64,000 nucleotides of DNA from Lichtheimia corymbifera B2541 (GCA_000697475.1 JNEU01000954.1:27340-91339); one strand, 5' to 3'; shown: positions 1-12,971, numbered from the stretch's first letter. The notes: a model not told the origin generated them from the sequence alone. Program-made: numbers and translations.

Positions 1-1054
1 ATGATGGGAATCGTACAGGATAAGCAGTAGATGGTGAAAACATGGGATGATGCTGAGCCAGGACCATGTTGGAAGAAGATTTAGATAATGGGGCGCAACG
101 ATCACGGCCATAGTTGATACGACGAGAAGCCCATTGTGGTTCTGTTGGTAGAGTAGTGACACATTTGATAGCATTAAAAGTGCTTAGGAAATGTACAAAG
201 GCAATGTTCTTGTCCTTGATCAGCTTGATATGCTCAATGTGGCCAAAGCGTAATAAGTTGTCTCGGAGATATTGTTCCGTGACAGTATCATCAAGCGAAC
301 CGAAAAACACATTTCTGCTCGCACCATTTTGAAGTGCCACGTGGATGTTGGCTGGTATAGAACTTGGCCGACCCCATCCAATCCTTAATTCCGCGCCATT
401 TACGATAAGTTTCTTAGATGTTGCTTCGTGATAGAACTGTGCAGCTGATGATGCTTCGACGAATGTGATAAAAGCACAGTTCTTATCTGGCAACGGACGT
501 ACAGAATCGATATTGCCAACCCGTACGTGATCCAAGATGTCAGATATAGAAGTATCAGTTGGAATATTGCCGATATAGACTGTTCTGGCTGTTTGATGAG
601 ATGCTGGCGAAAGCTGAGGAGATGGCATATAAGCAGCTGGGCTTTGGAATTGCGGTGTTGAAAAAGTGGATGCCAATGTAATAGGTGAAGATGGTCCAAG
701 CGATCCTTGAACAAATTGTGGAGTTGGTTGACCATTCATTACAGTTGCTTGAGTACCATTGCTCGAGTATTGGCTCACATTCGGATAGGGGGGATTGGCG
801 CCAGAATATCTTGTAAATGAGTTGGATTGATAAATGCCATTCCCAGGTGAATAACCACCACCATTCACCATCGGATATACATCACTAAATTTATTGTCAA
901 CAACAGCATCATCATGTGACAAGTTATTCACTTACTAATACGATGGTGAGAATCGTGATTTTTTCACAGGCTCAGCTTCAGATGAATTATGCTTGATGAT
1001 AGGTGGATTATTCGTCGTCGTGAGAGTAGGATGTGCTTGACTAGATGGCGTCAT
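1..1054 (-). CDS. MRN1: MRN1/Nrd1-type multi-RRM RNA-binding protein (3' end outside window)
   Basis: Two exons are visible: 936-1054 and 1-884, with an intron at 885-935 (GTAAGT donor, TTTAG acceptor, phase 2). The start is the ATG at 1054. The N-terminal ~125 residues are Pro/Ser/Asn/Gln-rich and look disordered. Two RRMs follow: one opening TVYIGNIPTD, with RNP1-like CAFITFVE, and one opening NVFFGSLDD, with IAFVHFLS. The block VTTLPTEPQWASRRINYGKD-like (here INYGRDRCAP) is typical of fission yeast Nrd1 and budding yeast Mrn1, which bind mRNA and affect differentiation and stress or mitochondrial transcripts. The reading frame is open to base 1, so the C-terminus, probably with further RRMs, lies outside. 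Family assignment is from remembered conservation; function here is inferred. Confidence 0.85.
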
Positions 1055-3240
1055 TTTACGTCTGATATATCTTCCCAAAGTGTGAGTACAATCACAAAGA
1101 AATCCTTATTCGTCATAATACCTTGAAAGTAATAATGCAGTCTTCCTGTATCAGGGAGTATGAAAAGAATGACCAAGGTGTAAATAAATATGAAACGTCT
1201 AAACGATCTGTCACTTGTTGTTAGCATCGAAAAAATTGCTTCGTTGCAAACATTGGACTTACAGGATGAAAAAGAATGAGGGCTGGCACAGGTGGCTCGT
1301 GATGCAATAATGAGTGTACCAGAGCAATGCCGTTGTCGACTATGCTATTCTGTAATGATGAGTAAAGGGTATCCAAAGATGTTGGGATCTGTAAAGAGAC
1401 GTCGAGATGAGAAGGAAAGGACAAACTGTGTAAAATGAGATAATTGAAGATCCGAGTGGACGTTGCACGCACAGTATGCGGTCTTTTAGAGAAAGATCTT
1501 TTATATATTGCACATGATGTCCCTTGCTATTACGGGTACCACTAACGGCTACCCTCCACGACGATGACCGATATGTTGTCCTCGTCCTTGTCTGTATCAG
1601 CCTGAATGACGTTCCTCAACCAGTACAACTTGGTTGCTAAACTTTGTGTTCTTCGAGTGCTCTATATACAACATCAGTCGCTGTATAATTGAGAAACGTG
1701 TTTGGTATAATGGTGATTGTTGACGTACTTGATGACGATTTGAGCTGTATCCTCTATAAGTGTGTATACTTTGTACATACACCCTAAAAGTTGATCCTTT
1801 ACTATTGTTATAGACTTGTTGAGTCTACGGATTTGGGATACCTGCAACCTGATTTCCCCACTTGCGCAAGTAGATACGCCTAGGGTCGATTTGTCTGTGA
1901 AGTGCCATCCTAACCTTTCCTAAAATCACAAGATATCAAGGTAATTTCCTTTGTCATCTTTGATTTGGATGCTGTTATCTCGTGTATCTAACAATCTTCC
2001 TTATCCCTGTAGCGAGAGTTGTGATAGACCTCAGAGTAACTCAACGAATTACATTGATTCTGATCAGCTGTCGTCGGGTGTTTTGGGAAGCTTCTTGTGG
2101 TTGTTGATATTGGGTATGTAATATTCATTCGCTATGACGTCTAAGAGATCTTTTGAAATGGCGTACATTGTTGTGCATATTTTTCCTCTTTCCCTCCACT
2201 GCATAGCATCACCCAACAAGTATTGTCCTACTTGCACTATCTTCTTACATCGAAGAAACGCACTGTGCTTTTCAGAGAATGCCACAGGACAAATAAGAAG
2301 AAAAGAAAGGCAGTTAGTGCAATCTTATTCGACCCACATTGTTCACGAACTCGATGACGACAGTAAACGACTTGTTGGTTGTCATCTGTACAATAACGAT
2401 CAACTTTACAGCACCTTCATTTATGTTGTTATGTTGCAGATTGTTGACATCCTCTTCGTACATACAGCAACCAGAAACTGAAATAGTGATGTGTAGCATG
2501 CCGCTATGACAACTGCCATGATATGAAGTATGATGACTATCTTTAACCTTGATCTAGGTCGACGCATGCATGGTTCCACGATGGGGATGTATGACCTTCA
2601 TGTACCTATACAGCGCCGCTGCAAGCACACCCCCAAAAAAGGAAATACGATCGGTAACTTCGTTTGTAAATATCGATTGTTCCTTCAGTAGTTTGCCAAT
2701 ACTTTTGCGTGATTCTTCTTGGTTGAGTGTTTGAGTAGGTGGTTGACGGAGGTAAATGAATGGCTAGATTTAATGGTAAGGCGGTGCTCCAGGTACAAAG
2801 GTAGGATTGAGTGTTGCAATGATGAGAGGATAATGGGCTTACAATTAGGATACGTGGTTACGATTGTGATTGAGTTGATTCTGGAGATTACCCTGCCTCT
2901 CCTGAATTATTATGTATGATTCAGTCTTTGCAATGTCCAACTATTCAACCCATCAACACACTACGATGTAAATATCCAATAGTGGAGCAACACGATTGTC
3001 AGTCCTCGATCCCAAATGCCGACCCCTAATCGCTTGTCAAACGCTAAGATTTGCGAGGTGTACTCACTCTCCCTTTAAGATCTTATATACCAAAAAAAGG
3101 CTCTCCCTTTGGGATCTGAATTTCGTCCTAAAAAAAAAAAAATTTCCGCTCGTTCTCGCCTTGCGAGAATTTACGGTAACTGGTGATGACAGTCATATGA
3201 TCACGTGCAAGAAAAGCACGCAAAGAGCCCAACACATTGG
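1055..3240. other. intergenic region, no supported gene
   Basis: This is AT-rich DNA upstream of the MRN1-like gene. The open frames present (for example 1221-1472 minus and 2134-2481 plus) show no recognisable domain, no neighbouring exons with conserved content and no codon pattern like the real genes. It probably holds the promoter and 5' leader of the MRN1-like gene. No RNA gene was recognised. Confidence 0.5.
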
Positions 3241-3920
3241 TTGTGTAACCTAAATGGCATATAAATGACTTAATACAAAACCTCGGGTAAATGTTAGTGC
3301 TTGTTACTGTTACACAAAATTTGCCAACTTCAGAATTTTTTTTATTCGGGCTGCGAGGTTGGTACAAAACTCTCGGTTAGTAAGATGTACATAACGTCGG
3401 TGGGTAAGATGTACATTACGTCCGGTGGGTAAAAGTGGTACAAAACGTTGGTGGGTAAGATGTACATTACGTCTATGAATGATGTATATAACGCTGGTTG
3501 GTTAACCCACCGGCATTACGTGCTATTAAAAGTAGCGGCGTAAAACTGATGCACCCAAAAATATGGTAATAAATCAATCGATATGGTAAAAATTTTGTGG
3601 TCCAAATTGTTCACAGCTCAGTTCGCACATAACGTCGGTGGGTTAACCAACCGGCGAAATGTACCTTTAACCACCGACGTAATGTATCGGCTTTTTACAA
3701 CCAGTTCGCACATAACGTCGGTGGGTTAACTCACCGACGTTATGTACATCTTAACCCAGCGGACGTAATGTGCTTTTTTACCCACCGAGCGTTTTGTACC
3801 AATCTCGCAGCCCGAATAAAAAAATTCTGGAGTTGGCAAATTTTGTGTAACAGTGGCAAGCACTAACATTTACCCGAGGTTTTTGTATTAAGTCATTTAT
3901 ATGCCATTTAGGTTACACAA
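3241..3920. mobile_element. MITE-like / foldback element with ~135-bp terminal inverted repeats
   Basis: Bases 3241-3375 reappear in reverse complement at about 3785-3920 with only a handful of mismatches and 1-nt indels. The outer ends read TTGTGTAACC and GGTTACACAA. Between the arms lie many copies, in both orientations, of a short unit around ACGTCGGTGGGTTAA preceded by GTACAT or CACATA, so the whole element could fold into nested hairpins. There is no transposase frame. No clear target-site duplication is seen; the flanks are ...CATTGG and GTGTAT.... Long near-identical inverted repeats without coding capacity fit a non-autonomous DNA transposon, but a superfamily cannot be named from this sequence alone. 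Confidence 0.75.
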
Positions 3921-4029
3921 GTGTATGCTTTGAGAGCACTGTTTTTCAGTTTCACACCACAACTCACTCTCGAGTCTCGACTTTTTTTTTTTTTACATAG
4001 TGCATTGGCAAAGTCACGTCTCGCGAGAA

Positions 4030-4885
4030 TTTCGTCATGAAATTTCGAGGCAAGACAAGATTGATGATGGTTGCATCAAGAAAATGGTTTGATGGCCGCC
4101 GCGCAGACATCCTGTTTGTACCTGTCAGCTGTTGCTCGTGCAAGCAGTATGTTGCCGTGAAGGTCCACAATATTCTTGACAATCGTTCAAGCGTCAACTA
4201 CTGAAGTACAGTGGCCATGTATTCGACAAATATGAAGTGGATTCCATTGCCTTGACGATTAGCATACATGCGACTAGGAGTGATATTTCCGAACAACTCC
4301 AAGATACGGACCAGCTATTCTTGCGCAAATACTGTGTGATTATTGGTTTAAAGATCGATCTTTATTAGCATGGTCACTACCAAATATTAACTCAATCAAA
4401 AACCACTACGGTCAAATGGTCGCAATGGCCTTGTCTCAATTGAGCAAAAGGAATCACAATCATTACTTGTATTGGAACACCATGATAATCCAACTGTTCA
4501 AATACTGTATACCATTGCGAAAGAAGCTATTGCGCACGAAATATTCGAGGGCGAGAAGACAGTCAGCAAGATGCTCGGTGCTTGTAAGCATGTAAACATG
4601 TTGGTACACAGCTTGAGAGAATTATGAACACAGTCGAAGAGCGGGATGGCATGAAAAGGGTGAAAACATACTCAAGCGATGGACTCGTCTACGTCGATTA
4701 GACTCTGCAAAAATATGGAAAGAACAATTCACAGGCGATGAAGCGGATAACTTAAGTAGAAACGACACATGGTCGCGCCACTTCTTGGAAGGCGGATGTA
4801 CCAAATAATAAATATGGTCTATGGCAAGTCTTCTACATAGTCCCATCAGGAATGGATGATTGCAAAGAACAACATTATTCTTAGT
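4030..4885 (+). pseudogene. possible decayed coding relic, family unknown
   Basis: The plus strand reads as stretches of plausible protein broken by stops and frame changes. Examples are a segment from about 4201 beginning LKYSGHVFDKYEVDSIAL, ending at a stop near 4368, and a second segment from about 4620 beginning MNTVEERDGMKRV, interrupted by stops near 4699 and 4755. No splice sites repair the frame. The relic lies immediately beside the foldback element, which would fit an old transposon-derived or duplicated gene. I do not recognise the family; chance open stretches remain possible. Confidence 0.3.
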
Positions 4886-5014
4886 GCATGGGATCACCTA
4901 ACAGTTCGCCATATCACTTACCAAATGGAGATCTCTTGATGATATCACTGAGATTTACGCTTTTAGGCAGCGCTGATATTTTGTGGGGTCTCTTCTTTTA
5001 CAGACACGAGACAC

Positions 5015-6156
5015 ATGCCATCACCACCAAAACCTTGGGAAGTAAGCAATGGCACATCAGCAGCAATGTCGTCAGTGGCAACTGGTGCAGATACCTCATC
5101 AGCTATAACGTCAGCGACAGAATCACCTACTGTTCCAAATCGTCCGTCTACGTTGAATAGTACTGGAAGTACCACTTTTGGTGGCACCGGTAAAGTCAAT
5201 GATCAGTAACGTGAATGTACCCCGTAACATGTTGTATGATAGGGTATGGTTCTGGACTTGGGACGTATGGGAGCAGCTACAACAGCCCATATAGTCGTTA
5301 TGGAGGATATGGCTCAAGTATGGGTAGCTATGGACTTGGAGGGTACAGCGGATACGGCAGCTATGGTAGTTACGGCGGCTATGGCGGCTATGGCGGCTAC
5401 AGTGGATTTGGATCACCCTATAGTCGGTTTGGAACAGGTTATGGACGATTTGGTGGATATGGTGCTGCAGGAGGACCTGGAGACGAGTTTAGTCTAACAC
5501 AACGGATGGAATCAAGCACTCGGGCCACCTTTGAGGTTATTGAGCAGATCGTGGGTGCATTTGGTGGATTCGCACAGATGCTTGACTCAACGTTTATGGC
5601 AACACATTCAAGTTTTATGGCAATGGTTGGGGTTGCAGAGCAGTTTGGTCATTTACGTCATTATTTGGGTAACCTGCTTGGGATCTTTGCTTTGATCCGA
5701 TGGCTTCGTCGGTTGTATTACAGATTGACTGGTCGTACACCTCCAGCTGAACAAGAGGAACAATCTCAACAAGAGGGTGAACAACACCAACAAGAAGAAG
5801 AGGTGCAATCTCAACAAGAACAACAGCCTAAGAAGCAACGATCGATACTGTTTATGCTGACAGTGTTTGTTGGATTACCATACATGATGTATAAACTTTT
5901 CCGCAAAGCTGCAGAGTATCATAAACAGCGAATGTTGCTTGCACAACGGGAGAATGAAGCTATTGTGCTGTACGATTTTGTCCCTGAAGATCCCATGGAG
6001 ATCAGTTTACGTCGTGGTGACACTGTTGAAGTCTTATCCAAGGTTGACCCTGCGACAGGCGAGCCAAGCAGCTGGTGGCATGGCCGTCTCAGTAACGGCA
6101 CGACAGGATTGTTTCCAGCCAATTATGTCCAATTACAACACAAAAAACTCCTGTAA
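5015..6156 (+). CDS. PEX13: Peroxin-13, peroxisomal membrane docking factor
   Basis: Two exons, 5015-5189 and 5243-6156, encode 362 residues; the intron (GTAAAG donor, ATAG acceptor, phase 1) joins to give GYGSGL. The start MPSPPKPWE is the usual Pex13 N-terminal motif. Residues ~60-130 are a Gly/Tyr-rich repeat region. Hydrophobic segments lie at ~200-215 and ~260-278, separated by a Glu/Gln-rich linker. An SH3 domain occupies ~290-355 (ALYDF-like IVLYDFVPED, WWHGRL, GLFPANYV). Pex13 sits in the peroxisomal membrane with Pex14 and Pex17, where it helps PTS-receptor docking and cargo translocation. The region between the membrane segments is unusually rich in EEQ/QQ, otherwise family-typical. 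It converges on the RasGEF gene. Confidence 0.95.
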
Positions 6157-6640
6157 CCGTTATTGATACCTCCTCCTTTGTCCTCTCCTCCCCCGCTCGT
6201 CGTTTACTATATCAATATATATCACAGTAATATATTTTAGTTGCTTGTTTATTAGTGACACTACAGCGAGATTAATGTATGTATTAGCGGCTCCAACGGT
6301 TAATATCACTATGTGTGCGGTAATGATCTTACAATCAAGCTTACACATTTACACAATGTCCCATTGCTTATCTCCTCCTCGTAGACCAGTGAGGGATCAA
6401 CAATATCGGTTTTTTATTTGTACACGCGACCATGTAGTTCGAGGCATTATTAATACTACCATCATTCTCGCACTACGGTTCCTCTTTCCGTGATCTCTTT
6501 TGGCCTTCATTTCCTTCTGGGTTATCTTATTCCTTTGTGGACTACTTCATTTACAGCGTTCAATTATTTTAATAATAAAGATTTTCTAATAAGCGTAGAG
6601 TTGGAAGGTATTGCTAAAAAAATGTTATTACTGATAGCTA
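6157..6640. other. convergent 3' intergenic region
   Basis: This spacer lies between the stop codons of PEX13 and the RasGEF gene. It is AT-rich, with an AATAAA-like string near 6570 that could serve polyadenylation of PEX13. No gene is supported. Confidence 0.5.
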
Positions 6641-9600
6641 TTAGTTGATCATTTCAAGCAAGCGTGCAGCCTCCGCAGCGGCGGCCGTGGTTCGGGGTTC
6701 TAGCACCAGACTACGTTCGTACAGCGTTTCAACATCAAGAGTCGTTTCAAGTTGCGTCTTGATAAAATGCTGGATAAGAGGAACCTCTTGCAAGGTGTAA
6801 GGAGAAGACTGGAATTGCTTAATTTCACGGATGACCTCTGCAGTTTTTTGACGCTTGGCAAAGTTAATCAGATTATTGGACTTGGCCAAAAAATCTGGAT
6901 TGCCATCCTCGATGAAAGTCAAATCTTGTAAATAAATGCCCAGAAACGGTATACATGGTGGATTGACCGAGTGAATCATCTCTCGATATTCTGTAAAGTT
7001 GCGATTTGCACCCATCAATTTGCGGATTTGGCTCAAAGTTTGGCTTGTGCGATTGCCAACAAGCTAAAAGTATAAATGTGAGTCGCTTGTTTCTTTAAAT
7101 TGATGATGTTTTTGCATACCTCCCATGTACGGCGTAAACGACCAACTGCGCTGTTATCAAACGCCGAAAATATGGCCATACAAGTGTTATAATTGTTGAG
7201 CATGCGGCAGCGCTACATATAGCTTTGTCAGTAATCCATTTACTCATAGCGCACAATACGCGTGTATATTACGTACATCTGCAACCTGGGCCCAATGTTT
7301 GATAACAACAACTCGACGTTTGGCTTCTTCATGCTCAAGGATAGATCCGGTGACCCAAGCAGTAAGACGATTACAATAATCGATGGATTGCTTAACATGA
7401 ACGGCTAAATCGGTATCATCCCTAGACCACGCCTTGTTTAGACACTCGATCGGACGAATACTGCTGTATAGCTTAAAGTCAAGAAGACTCAGCTGTCTTG
7501 CAAGTTCCAAAGGATCAGTGTCTAGTAGACTAATGCTTGTTGATGTCACGTTTTTGGGAACAATAGGTGGTGGACCTGCCATATTGTTGGGCACCAACTT
7601 CTTGAGCTGATCATCAGCGTCTAGTTCACGTCGCTTATTAATTAATCCCATAAGTTGATCCGCAGAGAATGACGACGCGTCTCGAATGACCGTGGTGGTA
7701 AAGAACTCGAGTTGATCCAATATAAATTCGTCCTCGTCAATATAGTAACTTTCAAGCCAGTTCTTCATCACATTGAATACACTAGAAGATTCTGTAATAA
7801 GTGGATCGTTTACATATTACTATCCCAAATAGATTTACTTACCGTAAGCGGATCAGTTTTTGTTTATGTTTGGTCCAAATCTCCAGTTCTTGTGGTGTCA
7901 AACCCTCAGGAGCGACTAGTGTGTATCGCTTCTCAAGTAGATTAACAAACTCCTCAGTCGTACAAAATGATCGATATGTCAGCAAGAAGTTGGCAATGAA
8001 TGATGTATCTGAGAAAATACGCTTTAGCAAAAACAAGTCTCATAATAATTCAGGACAGCTTACCAAGAGTGTCGTGTAGAGTTAAGCGTTCTACAAGGGC
8101 TGAGAGAGTACCTCCCTTGATACCACCATCCGATGTAAATACGACCTGATCAGCTGGATGATCATGGCCTAAGAACGGCAAGGATTCAATAGAGATGTCA
8201 GTTTTTGTGCTCAATTGGCGTGGGCGGAAGGAAGGAGAAGCGCAAGTGTTGGCAGTTGAATTTGATGTAATGCGCATAGTTCCAGGCTGTCGTCGTCTTG
8301 CAGTACGAGTAGGTGACAAAAGACCAGAATGTGCATCATCCAATGTATCGCTTTCATCATCTGCAGGGTCAGAGGAAGGATCACCTGGTAATGGCGTAGT
8401 TGGTTGCGAGGCATCAGTGCCAAGGGTGAGGGAATCCTTAGTATCCGAAGTTCCACGACGTGAAAGCCATAGTCGACGTTGTCCAACCATTTGCTGTACA
8501 CAATGGAGCACCTGCTCAAGGGAATCCTCCATATGCAACACCGCATCGTCAATTCGAGATACTCCACCAGATAATGACACACTTAAATTGCTCAGAGCTT
8601 GGATAGCACCAAACAAATGTCCAAAAGTATCATACAATCCTTGTTTGGCCACACGAAAGCGTAACATTGCCGGCACTTGTGTCGTATCCACATCATCAAA
8701 GTTGATATCTTCTAGGATCACCAAACATTGGCTGACTTGTTCTGCTATTGTGCGAAAGTGTTCCACAATGCTTATACGAATATGCTCGTGCTGTAGAGAA
8801 TCATGATTATTGTTGCCTGCCAAATTCTGTTCATGTTGTAATTCCACAGCCTGCGCCGTATCAGAAGCCAGAGCGCTTATTGATCCATATATCTGGTTGA
8901 CGTGCGATTGTAAATTCGTAAGTAAATCTTGATTGAGCCTACGGTGCTTTGACCCTTTCGTCATCGATGGCTGTTGTTGCGCTGTTGTTATTGCTCCCTT
9001 GGTACTCTCCTCATCACCTGCTGCAGACAACCCGTCACCAATGGTACTGGAAGCGTCTGCATTTTCAGATGATTGTTGTTCAGCAGCACGGTTTCTCTTA
9101 TCGGTCATCAATCTAGGCATAATCTGCTCGACTCGCACATGTCGCTGCTGGCATGCTGTAACGAAATTCCGGACCGCAGCTAGAACGTCACCTGCATCCT
9201 TTTGGAGTTTAACCACAGTATCATTGGCCACGTTGTTGGGTGCGAATGGTGTAAGAGGAAGCTCAGAGGCGATCCTTGCCGATAGTACTAGCTTGGAAAG
9301 CGCAGCCATCAGATTGCGATGAGGTTGACGTAATTCTGGGTCGGGTGTATGATGGGAATCCTTATCCATCAAGCCAGCTGCATATAACATCACCCGGATA
9401 GTTTCTGTAACAATCGATGTGTGTTCGACAAAGAACTCGCGAAGATTTTGTTGCGCTGTCGTATTTAATTGATGAATTGCAAGGGCGACATCGCCAGATA
9501 AACTTTGCCACGTGAGCGGTTCACCACGGTCCGTGGTAGCAGTCGAAACAGAATGGCTACCTGTCATAATGATAGATGACTCGTTTCTAAAACTCTTCTC

Positions 9601-10534
9601 TCGTATTGATTCTGCTTCTTCATCATTGTCTTCATCAGAATGGCATTCTCCATTGGTTGCTGTTTTCTATTCGTATTCCAAATCCAATGAGTATTTATCA
9701 TCATCATGGAAGTCTTGAGTTTAGCTTACCAAATGGCCTGTGAAAGGGTCAATGTCGTCACGGCTCCATGTTGTCTCCTGTGTAATCAGATTGCAGAAAT
9801 AGACCCGCCCTTGAGGAGTAACCCGCTCAACCCATTTGGACATGATCTTTAAAAGGTATACTTAATACGTGTATGCAGAGGGAACTTTATGCATGATGAT
9901 TAATTGCTTACATATTCTGCATTATGTTCCTCGTTCTCATTGTCATTTTCAGCTTTTATGTGCAATTGTTGTTGTGAATTTTTCAATCGCGCATTGTCTT
10001 CTGAATCTGAACCGTCGATTGAACCGTTACGCAAAATGATGCCATCAGGTGGATCGGCAGTAGATTCATCACGTGGTCGATATTGTACGCTACCAGTAAC
10101 AGGATCATACAGATAATCTCCAATGTCACTATCTGGCATCTCTTCAATGTTGGCTAGTTGGCTACTGGATTCGCTGAAATTCCTTGGTAGCGCGTCTGAT
10201 ACGCGTCGCTGTACATCGTTACTGTTGCTTCGACCACTGTATTTCCTCGCAGTGGGCAGTACTTGGTCGGCCACTTCAGGATTGATGTTGACCATTTCAA
10301 CATAATTACTTGGAAACCAGCCACGTGAACCTTTGCACCTATGCATAGCATTATCAGTGACCCATATAAAATCGATTTGATACAAAACACGCCTTACCAA
10401 CCGTCCCACCAACCCGACTCGAGTTGTGAAAGCACGTCAATGAAATCGCCTTTGTCAAAGCTTAGCGAGGATTGCTCTGGTGAATGGAATGAATGTAGTG
10501 CTCGAACTGTGCAGAGTATCTTTGGCATGGACAT
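6641..10534 (-). CDS. Cdc25-type Ras guanine nucleotide exchange factor (SH3-WW-RasGEF_N-RasGEF)
   Basis: Eight exons encode 1156 residues: 10398-10534, 9912-10338, 9730-9846, 8064-9666, 7843-8008, 7277-7781, 7120-7212 and 6641-7063; all introns are GT-AG and phases agree. An N-terminal SH3 domain (residues ~5-60) is split by intron 1 (WWDGW, then CKGSRGWFPSNYV). A WW domain lies at ~190-225 (KWVERVTPQGRVYFCN, TTWSRDD). A long helical or acidic middle region follows, then RasGEF_N at ~745-880 (LTLHDTLDTSFIANFLLTYR) and the catalytic RasGEF domain at ~900-1140 (DPLELARQLSLLDF, FLGIYLQDLTF). It should load GTP on Ras and so stimulate cAMP/PKA or MAPK signalling. SH3 is normal for fungal Cdc25 proteins; the added WW is seen in some fungal and animal-like architectures. 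Confidence 0.93.
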
Positions 10535-11805
10535 GCTTCTGGCTGTCGATGGAGTGAGCAGATGAAAAAGGAATGCGACAGTACAAGATACGTCGATTAG
10601 TTAATGGCGGAGATTGACCACAGCGTGTAACGTTTTCCTCGTGCCTGGTCAGAAGCTATTTGTTTGACACAGCATTACCGTGTCCCTTTGTGCTGTATCT
10701 GAACTTTAAAGATACTTCCCCCTTTGACTGTGATGCTTCCTCCTTGGTTCTTATCATGCGCTAAAGCGATTTCTCCCTTTTTCATCATATTCGGAACAAT
10801 CACGGATGTTTTTTTAATGCCATATATGCCTTTATCCCCAACTTCAAGTAGTTTCTTATACCAACATCTTATAATATTAGAGTAATAACAGTAAGATCTG
10901 ATTGGGGTTGATACGGATGAGAAATATTGGCTTTAAGGGTAGCACAATAATAGTTTAGAATTTGGATCACTGCTATTTGCACTATGTGCGTCACAATCGT
11001 AGAGAGCAAAACGAGAGGATAGCTGTTCCATATGAAATATTGCTCATAGAAACCTAGAAGTGAATTATAGACGATCTACTGTTGTGTATGTTTTTAGCTC
11101 CTGAAGTATCCCTATCCTTTGGGATCTGATTACTTGAAAGTTCTCATGAGCAGTTAGCAGCTCCTTTACGATATTCGTATGTGCCATCCTTTGTTGCTGC
11201 ACTCGTAGATCCATAAGGTGAGGATATCTGCCAGTTTTTCGTGGTGTTATATTTATGAAAAAAAGACTTTGGCAACGATGGTATTATCACAAGATTAAGA
11301 TACGAGGTCGATAGCCCGACCCTACCGTCAAGTAAGGTATAAGAAGCACTTTTATTATGAAATACTCAGACGAGGGGTTTTCTTTGGCTAAAGTTGTTCT
11401 TGTAATACATGAAAATATCAGATACTCGAATACTAAATGGTGTTTACTTGATATTATCTATTATACAACTACTGCTACTGTATGTGACATTACCTTGTCC
11501 AATAACCTTGGGGAGTTTTTGTTTAAAATAAACGCGCATGATGGCGTCGTTTTCGCAACATCGTCATCCGTATTTTTGGTCTTATCAGTATAGTGGTAAT
11601 AACGACAACCTCAATAATTATTGTCAGCTCGTTTTTGCCGTCCAACATCAGATGGATTTTCGATTCTCTTCAACAGGTTGATCACTGTAGGCAATGGGAA
11701 ACATCGATAAGAGTGACTTGAGTTTTGGAGTCAGCCAACAAATCAGGTGAGGTGCACAAACACCATGCGATATTCCTTCGTCCGCGTCGTGAAGTCTCGT
11801 CCACT
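10535..11805. other. divergent promoter region, no supported gene
   Basis: The RasGEF gene (-) and the fatty-acid hydroxylase gene (+) diverge from here. The only open frame of note, 11357-11593 plus, shows no domain and no coding-like features. Presumably it carries both promoters and 5' leaders. Confidence 0.5.
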
Positions 11806-12971
11806 ATGGCATGTTTTACTGAGGCCCAGGTGCGAGAGCACAACAACAGCAGCTCGTGCTGGATCAGTTACAAGGGCAGAGTTTATGATATTACAGATTT
11901 TTTGCAAGATCACCCTGGAGGCCTCGACATTCTGCTAGGATTTGCAGGCACCGACGTTACCCATGTACTTGGAGATGAGAATCTGCACATTCATTCCGAT
12001 GCAGCATACGAGTTACTCGACGAATATTACTACGTTGGTGACTTGGAAGCTTGCCCGACGCCTGAACTCCTCAGTGGTAGTGTGAGCTCATCACCTTCTG
12101 TCAATGGTCTTTCAGACCAAGATGACGACTTGACGCCTTTAAATACCACGAAAAAGGACACTGATCGAATACTATGCGACCATGTATCAAACGCGACTGA
12201 TAACAACCATGAGAAATTTCTCGATCTACGCAAACCACTCTTTCCTCAGCTATGGAACGCGACTTGGTCCAAGGCGTTTTATCTCGAACAAGTCCATCGT
12301 CCTCGCTTTGTACCGTATTACGTTCCTTATTTTTCCAACTCCTGGATGGATGTTCTCTCTCGCACAACGTGGTACACTGTTCCTATGATCTGGATTCCCT
12401 TTGTATGCTATCAGCTTTGGAAGTCATTTCATACACAAGACAGTTCAATGGCTATGACTTTTAATACATTCTGCTCTGGTGTTCTTGCATGGACATTACT
12501 TGAATACGCTCTTCATCGTTTTCTTTTCCATCTTGACGATTGGCTACCAGATAGACCCTTGGCACTGTTATTCCATTTTACTTTACATGGCATCCACCAT
12601 CATATGCCAATGGACAGGTATGATAAGAGTGAAAATTGGAACAACGGTATACTTACTTTGCTCGTTTTAGACTTCGACTGGTCATGCCTCCTGCACTTAC
12701 AACTGTCATTGGATATCCCGTCATTATGTTAGCGCATTATTTACTTCAGAAGGCGGTTGCACACGCATTTATTGCTGGTGCATTTTTTGGATATGTGTGC
12801 TATGACATGACACATTATTATATTCATCATGCCCAAGTCATTCGGGTTCACTTTCACGAAATGAAACGATACCATTTGGCACACCACTACAAGAACTATC
12901 AGAGCGGATATGGCATCACATCAAAGCTCTGGGATTACGTATTTGACACCGTTCTCGTGATAACTAAATAG
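11806..12971 (+). CDS. SCS7: Fatty-acid/sphingolipid 2-hydroxylase with N-terminal cytochrome b5
   Basis: Two exons, 11806-12617 and 12671-12971, encode 370 residues; the 53-nt intron has a GTATGA donor and a TTTTAG acceptor, phase 2. The start is the ATG opening MACFTEAQVREH, which begins the cytochrome b5 fold. Heme ligands are His36 (HPGG) and His63 (HSDAAYEL). The C-terminal hydroxylase has the di-iron His clusters HRFLFH, HGIHHH, HYYIHH and HLAHHY, with several membrane spans. The enzyme adds the alpha-hydroxyl group to ceramide very-long-chain acids in the ER. The linker between the domains (about residues 85-140) is Ser/Asp-rich and longer than in yeast Scs7. The open frame extends upstream of the chosen ATG but only from a TTG. 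Confidence 0.95.

Noticed and set aside
8195..8806. 203-codon plus-strand ORF
   Set aside because: Shadow of the RasGEF exon 8064-9666 on the other strand, Cys/Ser-rich with no features.
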